From the NCBI GenBank assembly GCA_963680875.1, contig OY804579.1, positions 37,029,397 through 37,093,396 of the forward strand: a DNA stretch of 64,000 bases. Direction: 5' to 3'. The notes beneath the pieces were generated by a model, which searched no databases, was not told the origin of the DNA, and worked only from the letters and a program-made list of their open reading frames with translations. How positions within the stretch are numbered: position 1 is the first letter of the stretch; every line of letters starts with the position of its first letter. The DNA is from Bathymodiolus brooksi. Lineage: Eukaryota; Mollusca; Bivalvia; Mytilida; Modiolidae. A program made the translations under genes and the position numbers. This document shows positions 13,501 to 25,500 of this stretch, piece after piece.

Positions 13501-16500
13501 AAACATGTTTAAACCAAACCCTGAATAAACCAGAATCCTGTATAAACATGTCTAAACCAAACCCTGAATAAACCAGAATCCTGTATAAACCTGTCTAAAC
13601 CAAACCCTGAATAAACCAGAATCTTGTATAAACCTGTCTAAACCAAACCCTGAATAAACCAGAATCCTGTATAAACCTGTCTAAACCAAACCCTGAATAA
13701 ACCAGAATCCTGTATAAACCTGTCTAAACCAAACCCTGAATAAACCAGAATCTTGTATAAACCTGTCTAAACCAGAATCCTGTATAAACCGAACTTTTAA
13801 TAAAGTTCCAAAATAGGAAATCTTTGTTAATTTAACCTGCATAAACCGAACATCTGTCCATTTCCGAACACAAAAATTGGTTCCAATGAATTTTGGCTTA
13901 GACAAACTTCACTGTATTTACTGATTAATTGAGCCTCGCATTCTATTTACTAGAGCTACAGTGTCTTCTCTTTCTAATGCCACAAAACCCACATGATACC
14001 TATACCAGTATATAACATAATAAAACCTTACCTTCTGTTGACTACCGCCACAGTTTCCTCTCTTTCTAATGCAACACAAGCCACATGATCAGTAAATTGA
14101 GTATACCAATCCCATGTACAACTGTTACATGTATTTGTCAATATATTCAAACCCTGAAAAAAACATCAGGCAATTAAACCCATACATTTGGGCCCGAAAA
14201 CTAGTTTACCCCCCTCCCCCCTCTCCACCCCACACACTTTTTATTGAAGTGATTGTAAAAAGCATGGAAATTGGTTATGTATATGTGTGTTGCCCAATGT
14301 GGGGTATCGATTTTGCCTCTGCTCATATGATTCTTTTTCAATTAGATTTAGGAGATAACTGTATTGTATTTGAAAATTTCACAGCATCAATTGGATATTT
14401 GATGGTCACAAATTGAGTTTATTTGCAACCATCAAATCGACAATTGATGCAGTGAAATTTTCAAATACAATACAGTTATCTCCATTCTAATGTAATCATG
14501 TGCATAGATGTGTATTGCTGCATTATTGACAAGTCAAGATGACGTAAGCGGCAAATAGCTAAAATTCTAAAAATACCTCATGTTATTTCAACCGTGGAAT
14601 TGATACCGTGAAAATTACACCATTAAATCAACAATTGATGCCGTGAAATTTTCAAATACAATATAATTATCTCCATTCTAATGTAATCATGTGTATGCCA
14701 CATTATTGACAAGATGACGTAAGCGGTAATCGGCTAAAATTCTAAAAATACCTCATGATATTTCAACCGTGGAATTGATATCGTGAAAATTACAGCATTG
14801 TCCAATCACAAACCAGGAATATTAAACAACTACATTAGAATTTGGAATTGTTCCGGTGATTTCACAAGTTTTCTTTGCCAACTCTGATAGTGCTTCAATC
14901 ATTTTATTTGTAATATTAGTTGATCTTATCCATGAAAAAAAAAAACGAAAAAAACAATGGACTTACAAGTGGCTTTAATGAGGTGATGTGCTTCATCCAC
15001 GATGAATCATCAAACTGTAAACCAAATGCATCCTGTAACAAAAAAAAGTCATGTTTCACCTTATTTATGTAATAATAGACTAGAAGTATTTGTTATACTG
15101 CTAAACACTTCCATTGGATTACAGGGGCTGTTTTCGAAATAGTCGTATGCTAGTTGGATTTACAAGTACCTATGCAATCAGTGCCTATCACCACTAACGT
15201 TGCGAGTTCGAATCCCGCTCAGGCAAAGTGTACTCGATACAACATTATGTAATAAAGTTTGTCAGTGACTTCTGGCATGTCGGTGGTTTTCTCCAGGTAC
15301 TCTGGTTTCCTCCACCAATAAAACTTACCTTCACGATATAACTGAAATATTGTTGAGAGTGGCATTAAACACCATAACCCCTAACCCTAACCAATCCATT
15401 GGATTACAGTACTACATTGACTCTACTGTTACAAATTGTCGACATATTTCTACTTGTCTACAATAAAACAGAGCCCTAAAAATTCTACTTTTAGTAAGAA
15501 AGGATATGGATGTAAATGAACATGAGAGAGAGTATCCAATATTACACTTAAAACATTTCTACAACTGATTCTTGAAAGAACATTTTTCATAATTACTAAT
15601 TCTCCTCCTTTAAACCCCCTATTAGCCCCTCCCCATGGAGTATCAAATTTAATTGTAAAAATCTGAATCTTCTCTTTCTATTTTATTGATCTACCATACC
15701 ATAAAGTCCTCAGTTTTAATACCAATCTAGGGGCCTTCGTGGTCGTGATTGCATGGTAGTTGTATTTACAACTACCTATGCAATCAGTGCCTATCAGTGG
15801 TTTTCTCTAGGTACTCCGGTTACCTCCACCAATAAAACTGAAATATTGTTGAAATTGGTGTTAAAATACCATGACCCTAACCATCCCTAATACCAACCTA
15901 AAAATAACCATCCAACTTCTAAACAAAGTGATACTGGTCTACACGACAACCAACTTCTAAATATAGTTATACATGTACTAGTCAACAATACAACACATTA
16001 CCAAGCAAACCAGAAGTACAGAAGATTACCAAATATTTAAAAAATATATATAATACAGTAGTACTACTTTTATAAGGTCAATTCCACCTAAGGCTACGTC
16101 TCTTATCAGGCCAGATTTCAGATGTACTGAGATAGTAAAATATGAATTAATTGTCCCCTCAATAGAGGTCACTTCTCTTATCAGGCCAGATTTCAGATGT
16201 ACTGAGATAGTAAAATATGAATTAATTGTCCCCTCAATAGAGGTGACCTCTCTTATAAGGCCAGATTTCAGATGCACTAAGACAGTAAAATATGAATTAA
16301 TTGTCCCCTAAATAGAGGTCACCTCTCTTATCAGGACAGATTTCAGATGTACTAAGATAGTAAAATACAAATTAATTGTCCCTTCAATAGAGGTGACCTC
16401 TCTTATAAGGCCAGATTTCAGATGCACTAAGACAGTAAAATATGAATTAATTGTCCCCTAAATAGAGGTCACCTCTCTTATCAGGCCAGATTTCAGATAC

Positions 16501-19500
16501 ACTAAGATAGTAAAATACCAATTAATTGTCCCCTCAATAGAGGTCACCTCTCTTATCAGGCCAGATTTCAGATGCACTAAGATAGTAAAATACAAATTAA
16601 TTGTCCCCTCAATAGAGGTCACCTCTCTTATAAGACCAGATTTCAGATGCACTAAGATAGTAAAATACAAATCAAATGTCCCCTCAATAAAGGTCATCTC
16701 TCTTATAAGGCCATTTTTATCAATGTAGAAAAGATTGCCTTATATGAGGGGAACTATTATAGTGACATTCTTTTTAAACATGTTTCATTGTACACCATAA
16801 TTGCTTTATAACAGGAGGACGACTACTGTAGTAATATATATTTTTTTGAATACATTTGTTGTATGTTTAATTGCACACCGTAAGAAAACTACATGGCCAA
16901 TTTAACACAATCAGACGAGAAATAAATCCAACAGTACATTTCTTCCAGATTTAGTATCTAGCACAGACATAAGACACTGTGTCAATATTAATATATTCCA
17001 TAAAGTCAATGGTAACAAAAATAGTGTCAATGGGCGATATATAAAGTCAATAGTTGGAAAATATAATGTCAATGGATAATAAAATGTCAATGGCTAGAAA
17101 ATAGTGTCAGTAGGTAATGCATTGCCCATTAACAAGATTTCTCTTACCACTGACTTAATGGAATTGATATAGATATAGTGCTTAGTGTCTGTGGTATCTA
17201 TATATATATATACATATTTTACTTAAGGCTAAAAAAAACATAATTGCGTTTCTGCTAACCGTCCTGTCCTTAATTTTTAAAGGCTACCCTAAAAGATCTT
17301 AGTGCCATTTATTTTTGGACAAGCTCTAATAAAGACCAACCTTGTCCTGTATAACCTAGGTACAAATTGAAAAAAGAATGTTTGACTACCTGCTCATCCT
17401 ATTTTTTTTAAAAGAATATTAGCAGAAACAGCTGTATTTTTTTGTCCTTGGCCTAATGACTGATTTTTAAATCTATATATAATTGTTCGTCTCCTTCTAT
17501 TATGAAGGCTAAACTTATAGATTTTATCTTTTTTCTTTTAAATATTTGTACTTTAATAATAAAACAAAAAAATATATAGGTACACCAAACAGAATTATTT
17601 ATACCTTTGTATATTTCTGGCATAATACAATAACTACATGTAAATTACCGGGTACGTCCATTATTTATCATTGTTTTGTACTTTCAAAAAGTAGACTATC
17701 CCAGAAATTAAGTCCACCACCACAAGAACTCGATTTCTGAAATGTCAACGAATGATTCAAAGAAGTAGGACACTATGACCAAATAATTAGTCATTCAATA
17801 GATGAATTGATCGTACTATAAATGTCCAATCAAATCGTGCAGCTCTTATTTATAAAACGTCTTGAAATAGAATTACATCAGAATATGCATCAATTTTCTC
17901 TACTTGAGACTAATATAAGCTATTTATATTTTCTTACTAAATTCCCTTTTCATTGAAAATTGATTTTTGTAAAATGTCAAACTAGGAACACGAACTTAGG
18001 ATGGAAAATTGTTAATCCAAGTAGAATATTGGATCTCCATATGGAGAGAAATTAACTTAAATATTAATATTTGATCGACTTAATTTTTCAAACAAAACCC
18101 ATTAGTATTAATTGGTTCTGTGTCATATTCCTCTAGTAAAGTACTAATTGAATTTTTTTTTTAGATTAACTTGCACTTTCTAGTAAAACACATTTTTGCA
18201 GCAGACAGGTTAACGACTTACGGAGCACTCGTTAACCTAACCCAATATTACAATATTAACCCTACTATGAAGTTCATTAATAGTTTATATGCGTATTGAT
18301 CTTTTTGATAATATCCTGAATTATTTAACGCTTGAACTTTGTAGTACCTTTACACAAATGTAAAGTATAAAGAAATGCACTTTTATTCTGCTTAAGTACA
18401 AATTACAAGGGTAAAGTACAAAGGAATAGTACATATTTCTAAAGTACAACTTTTTTGTTATCTTACTACATGGATTGTTCCATTATCTTAGATATTACAA
18501 CTGTGTGTGGTGTACTGGGTGTATTTATTGTTGCACTTTAAAAACAGAAGTGCAATATAATCTTAATGATGGGACAGTTCATTCTTGTTAAAACTTATAT
18601 CAAAAAGATCAGAATATTCCATTATTATTGGGATAGTCCACATTTGTCATTATAATCCCATAGGACAAAAACATGATTGTCACCAAATTTATGAAAAAAA
18701 TAATAATTGGCATGAAAGATGCAAATAATAAATAATTTGACACAACAGTTCTCAGTGAAAATATTTGGTCAATTTGAAGAAATATTAATAATTTTTTAAT
18801 TAAAAAAAAAATCTGAATTTTGTTTCGTATGAAAATGACTGGGTTCTTGGCCTGATTACAATAAAGTTAAAATGGAGTATATTTTGAAGAATTCTGTCAA
18901 CAAATGTGACTACTGTAATTAATTATAATTGGGTTTTTTGGGGGGGTTTTTCTGGCCACATTAACATGTATGGATGTTTATTTGACAATAAAATTATTAT
19001 TATTATTATTCTAATATTTTGCTAATTATATTTTGAAATCAAGAAATCTGATTAATTAGGTATTATAAAAACCGAATTTGGTTATTTCTCTTTAGTGACA
19101 GACCATTTAACTTTAAGGATGGAGAGGGGTTATGGGGGTAGGTATGTTTGTCCCCAGAGCCAAAATGTTTTAAATGTGAAACAAAAAAATATAATTTTTT
19201 TTTACATGAAAATCTTTTTTTTTTTATCAAACCCATATAAGTAAAATGGTCGTCCCCATTAAGTTTGTAGTCTGTTTCAGATATGAACTTTCAACTTGTA
19301 CCTCCTCATTATTAGCGTTTAAGAATAAAGTAGTTCCTCTATTAAAAAGCCACTCCCACCAAAGGACACCCACAGACTTAATTTCATTGTTTGGATCCAG
19401 AAATGAAGAATTAATTCTTCTGTTGTAAATTCTTGTTTTAACAAATATTTTCTCAGTGACATGATTCACAAATTACAGGTATAAAAAGTGACTGCTACGA

Positions 19501-22500
19501 TATAACTGAAATATTGTTGAAAGTGGCATTAAACACCATAACCATAGCCCTACACAGGTAGTATAATTAATGTTTACTACATATTATGCTAGTATAACTG
19601 ACAATCAAAATTTAAATTATAGAGTGTGGTTAAAAAATAAACTACCATCATAATCAGCAAGATATTATCCAGTCTTTTAGGCTTTAAAAATCTCAAGGAA
19701 AAAACCTAGTTCTGGTATATAATCTGCATAACTGTTTATGAGGATGAAAAATGGGTGAACCAAGCTTAAAGTTTTGTATAAAAAAAGGTGTAATGCAATG
19801 TAAAACATGTTGAATTATCAGTAAATTTTTCAGCCCTTTTTTGGTTAACATTAAGAGAAACGAATAACTAAAAGATCATTGTTTTTCTTAACTTTTATTT
19901 TGAAATTACATTTATATTTAAGAAATAATTCATGGAAGAGATGCTGTCATCAGTTTTAACATGGATTGGTGGATAAAATTTACTAATATCTTGCAAAACT
20001 ATGTTAAAAGTCACAACACAGTATGGCTCCCATGAATTATTTTGATTCTGATATGTATAATAGTACAAATACGGTAGTATACTTTGATGGGAAAGACAAT
20101 AATTAATATTTACATTTGCGGGCAATGTCGCACACAATTTATGCTGCCAAATTCGAGCAGACGATAACTCATCAACATATGCTTTTACAACGGGAAAGTT
20201 AGTCTTATTGATGGAGCATCCGTAACAATAATATTGTGTTTGCATGTTTTAATTGCACATCACATATTTATTATTTTTGGATATGTTGATTATTTTCAGT
20301 GAATATAGATGTTTAAAACACTAACAACCATGTAAATAATTTTATTTTGTGATTTTATGACCTGGCTTAAATGTGTACCGCACATGTGTTAATGAGATTT
20401 TGTCATCTAAATAAATCGCTCGTTTGCTTGCAAAGTGATAGAAGGACATCATATTAGAATTGTTAATCAAACTTTATATGATGGCAAACATATACAAAAA
20501 AATTGCCAACTGAAAGGGCCATCAAATATACAGTTAGTCCCCTTCATATAAGACAACTCCCACCAAAGGCCATCCTACTAATCAGGCCATATTTCAGATG
20601 TACTTACATAATAGAATACTACTAATTTGTCCCCCTGGAGAGAGGACACCCCCTTATAAGTCCACTTTTTCATTACAGAAGGGGTGGCATCATAAGAGGG
20701 AGACTTCTGTATTCATTAACTACAGGTAATAACTCTTGATACCCTCTTTAATCGAAGCAGACCCAAGCTTGCTATTTTTAGAAGACAAAGCTACAAAGAG
20801 ATCAAATAACTTTGATTGCAAATATAAACAAATTGCTTCATAATAACCAGGCCGATCCAGATTTATAAGAAATGTTAAAAGATACCAGAGGGTTAGTAAT
20901 CAGAAGACGCAAATCAAAGAAGGACAAACAATACCATGGCCAAGAGAAAAGAGAAGGACAGACAATACCATGGCCAAGAGAAAAAGAGAAGGACAGACAA
21001 TACCATGGCCAAGAGAAAAAGAGAAGGACAGACAATACCATGGCCAAGAGAAAAAGAGAAGGACAGACAATACCATGGCCAAAAGAAAAAGAGAAGGACA
21101 GACAATGCCATGGCCAAGAGAAAAAGAGAAGGACAGACAGTACCATGGCCAAGAGAAAAAGAGGACAGACAGTACCATGGCCAAGAGAAAAAGAGAAGGA
21201 CATATAATACCATGGCCAAGAGAAAAGAGAAGGACAGATAATACCATGGCCAAGAGAAAAAGAGAAGGACAGACAATACCATGGCCAAGAGAAAAAGAGA
21301 AGGACAGACAGTACCATGGCCAAGAGAAAAAGAGAAGGACAGACAATACCATGGCCAAGAGAAAAGATAAGGACAGACAATACCATGGCCAAGAGAAAAA
21401 GAGAAGGACAGACAATACCATGGCCAAGAGAAAAAGAGAAGGACAGACAATACCATGGCCAAGAGAAAAAGAGAAGGACAGACAATACCATGGCCAAGAG
21501 AAAAAGAGAAGGACAGACAATACCATGGCCAAGAGAAAAAGAGAATGACAGACAATACCATGGACAAGAGAAAAAGAGAAGGACAGACAATACCATGGCC
21601 AAGAGAAAAAGAGAAGGGCAGATAATACCATGGCCAAGAGAAAACGAGAAGGACAGACAATACCATGGCCAAGAGAAAAAGAGAAGGACAGACAATACCA
21701 TGGCCAAGAGAAAAGAGAAGGACAGACAATACCATGGCCAAGAGAAAAAGAGAAGGACAGACAATACCATGGCCAAGAGAAAAAGAGAAGGACAGACAAT
21801 ACCATGGCCAAGAGAAAAAGAGAAGGACAGACAATACCATGGCCAAGAGAAAAAGAGAAGGACAGACAATACCATGGCCAAGAGAAAAAGAGAATGACAG
21901 ACAATACCATGGACAAGAGAAAAAGAGAAGGACAGACAATACCATGGCCAAGAGAAAAAGAGAAGGGCAGATAATACCATGGCCAAGAGAAAACGAGAAG
22001 GACAGACAGTACCATGGCCAAGAGAAAAAGAGAAGGACAGACAATACCATGGCCAAGAGAAAAAGAGAAGGACAGACAATACCATGGCCAAGAGAAAAAG
22101 AGAAGGACAGACAATACCATGGCCAAGAGAAAAAGAGAAGGACAGACAATACCATGGCCAAGAGAAAAAGAGAAGGACAGACAATACCATGGCCAAGAGA
22201 AAAAGAGAAGGACAGACAATACCATGGCCAAGAGAAAAAGAGAAGGACAGACAATACCATGGCCAAGAGTAAAAGAGAAGGACAGACAATACCATGGCCA
22301 AGAGAAAAAGAGAAGGACAGACAGTACCATGGCCAAGAGAAAAAGAGAAGGACAGACAGTACCATGGCCAAGAGAAAAAGAGAAGGACAGACAATACCAT
22401 GGCCAAGAGAAAAAGAGAAGGACAGACAGTACCATGGCCAAGAGAAAAAGAGGACAGACAGTACCATGGCCAAGAGAAAAAGAGAAGGACAGACAATACC

Positions 22501-25500
22501 ATGGCCAAGAGAAAAAGAGAAGGACAGATAATACCATGGCCAAGAGAAAAGAGAAGGACAGATAATACCATGGCCAAGAGAAAAAGAGAAGGACAGACAA
22601 TACCATGGCCAAGAGAAAAAGAGAAGGACAGACAATACCATGGCCAAGAGAAAAAGAGAAGGACAGACAATACCATGGCCAAGAGAAAAAGAGAAGGACA
22701 GACAATACCATGGCCAAGAGAAAAAGAGAAGGACAGACAATACCATGGCCAAGAGAAAAAGAGAAGGACAGACAATACCATGGCCAAGAGAAAAAGAGAA
22801 GGACAGATAATACCATGGCCAAGAGAAAAGAGAAGGACAGACAATACCATGGCCAAGAGAAAAAGAGAAGGACAGACAATACCATGGCCAAGAGAAAAAG
22901 AGAAGGACAGACAATACCATGGCCAAGTGAAAAAGAGAAGGACAGACAGTACCATGGCCAAGAGAAAAAGAGGACAGACAGTACCATGGCCAAGAGAAAA
23001 AGAGAAGGACAGACAATACCATGGCCAAGAGAAAAAGAGAAGGACAGATAATACCATGGCCAAGAGAAAAGAGAAGGACAGATAATACCATGGCCAAGAG
23101 AAAAAGAGAAGGACAGACAATACCATGGCCAAGAGAAAAAGAGAAGGACAGACAATACCATGGCCAAGAGAAAAAGAGAAGGACAGACAATACCATGGCC
23201 AAGAGAAAAAGAGAAGCACAGACAATACCATGGCCAAGTGAAAAAGAGAAGGACAGACAATACCATGGCCAAGAGAAAAAGAGAAGGACAGACAATACCA
23301 TGGCCAAGAGAAAAAGAGAAGGACAGACAATACCATGGCCAAGAGAAAAGAGAAGGACAGACAATACCATGGCCAAGAGAAAAGAGAAGGACAGACAATA
23401 CCATGGCCAAGAGAAAAGAGAAGGACAGACAATACCATGGCCAAGAGAAAAAGAGAAGGACAGACAATACCATGGCCAAGAGAAAAGAGAAGGACAGACA
23501 ATACCATGGCCAAGAGAAAAAGAGAAGGACAGACAATACCATGGCCAAGAGAAAAAGAGAAGGACAGACAATACCATGGCCAAGAGAAAAAGAGAAGGAC
23601 AGACAATACCATGGCCAAGAGAAAAAGAGAAGGACAGACAATACCATGGCCAAGAGAAAAAGAGAAGGACAGACAATACCATGGCCAAGAGAAAAAGAGA
23701 AGGACAGACAATACCATGGCCAAGAGAAAAAGAGAAGGACAGACAATACCATGGCCAAGAGAAAAAGAGAAGGACAGACAATACCATGGCCAAGAGAAAA
23801 AGAGGACAGACAATACCATGGCCAAGAGAAAAAGAGAAGGACAGAAAATACCATGGCCAAGAGAAAAGAGAAGGACAGACAATACCATGTCCAAGAGAAA
23901 AAGAGAAGGACAGACAATAGCATGGCCAAGAGAAAAAGAGAAGGACAGACAATACCATGGCCAAGAGAAAAGAGGACAGACAATACCATGGCCAAGAGAA
24001 AAGAGAAGGACAGACAATACCATGGCCAAGAGAAAAAGAGAAGGACAGACAATACCATGGCCAAGAGAAAAAGAGAAGGACAGACAATACCATGGCCAAG
24101 AGAAAAAGATAAGGACAGACAATACCATGGCCAAGAGAAAAAGAGAAGGACAGACAATACCATGGCCAAGAGAAAAAGAGAAGGACAGACAATACCATGG
24201 CCAAGAGAAAAAGAGAAGGACAGACAATACCATGGCCAAGAGAAAAAGAGGACAGGCAATACCATGGCCAAGAGAAAAGAGAAGGACAGACAATACCATG
24301 GCCAAGAGAAAAAGAGAAGGACAGACAATACCATGGCCAAGAGAAAAAGAGAAGGACAGACAATACCATGGCCAAGAGAAAAAGAGAGAAGGACAGACAA
24401 TACCATGGCCAAGAGAAAAAGAGAAGGACAGACAATACCATGGCCAAGAGAAAAAGAGAAGGACAGACAGTACCATGGCCAAGAGAAAAAGAGAAGGACA
24501 GACATACCATGGCCAAGAGAAAAAGAGAAGGACAGACAATACCATGGCCAAGAGAAAAAGAGAAGGACAGACAATACCATGGCCAAGAGAAAAAGAGGAC
24601 AGACAATACCATGGCCAAGAGAAAAGAGAAGGACAGACAATACCATGGCCAAGAGAAAAAGAGAAGGACAGACAATACCATGGCCAAGAGAAAAAGAGAA
24701 GGACAGACAATACCATGGCCAAGAGAAAAAGAGAGAAGGACAGACAATACCATGGCCAAGAGAAAAAGAGAAGGACAGACAATACCATGGCCAAGAGAAA
24801 AAGAGAAGGACAGATAATACCATGGCCAAGAGAAAAGAGAAGGACAGATAATACCATGGCCAAGAGAAAAAGAGAAGGACAGACAATACCATGGCCAAGA
24901 GAAAAGAGAAGGACAGACAGTACCATGGCCAAGAGAAAAAGAGGACAGACAGTGCCATGGCCAAGAGAAAAAGAGAAGGACAGACAATACCATGGCCAAG
25001 AGAAAAAGAGAAGGACAGATAATACCATGGCCAAGAGAAAAGAGAAGGACAGACAATACCATGGCCAAGAGAAAAAGAGAAGGACAGACAATACCATGGC
25101 CAAGAGAAAAAGAGAAGGACAGACAATACCATGGCCAAGAGAAAAAGAGAAGGACAGACAATACCATGGCCAAGAGAAAAAGAGAAGGACAGACAATACC
25201 ATGGCCAAGAGAAAAAGAGAAGGACAGACAATACCATGGCAAGAGAAAAGAGAAGGACAGACAATACCATGGCCAAAAGAAAAAGAGAAGGACAGACAAT
25301 ACCATGGCCAAGAGAAAAAGAGAAGGACAGACAATACCATGGCCAAGAGAAAAAGAGAAGGACAGACAATACCATGGCCAAGAGAAAAAGAGAAGGACAG
25401 ACAATACCATGGCCAAGAGAAAAAGAGAAGGACAGACAATACCATGGCCAAGAGAAAAAGAGAAGGACAGACAATACCATGGCCAAGAGAAAAAGAGAAG

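Larger units (their letters stand above)
9518..13914. mobile_element. TA-flanked TIR element filled with a 43-bp satellite
   Basis: Left end CAGTGAAACATGTCTAA and the complement of the right end CAGTGAAGTTTGTCTAAG form imperfect TIRs, each flanked by TA. CAGT ends and a TA duplication suggest a Tc1/mariner-type MITE. The interior is almost wholly a 43-bp satellite, later split by an AGGTGAGCT element. Confidence 0.65.

Noticed and set aside
15190..15215. tRNA gene suggested by GAGTTCGAATCCC
   Set aside because: It is the B box of a SINE; no acceptor-stem pairing or complete cloverleaf.
17640..17760. Exon-like stretch [20 protein letters not shown] on the minus strand after ACATTTCAG
   Set aside because: No donor before the stop and no similarity to the expected TMEM94 segment.
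19895..20245. 116-codon minus-strand frame with Cys residues
   Set aside because: No recognised family, no splice context fitting TMEM94; kept only as a note in the intron description.
20705..20815. Possible missing TMEM94 exon ([15 protein letters not shown] after TCTCTTTGTAG)
   Set aside because: The phase required by exon 10 gives a different, unrelated peptide, and no conserved landmark is present.
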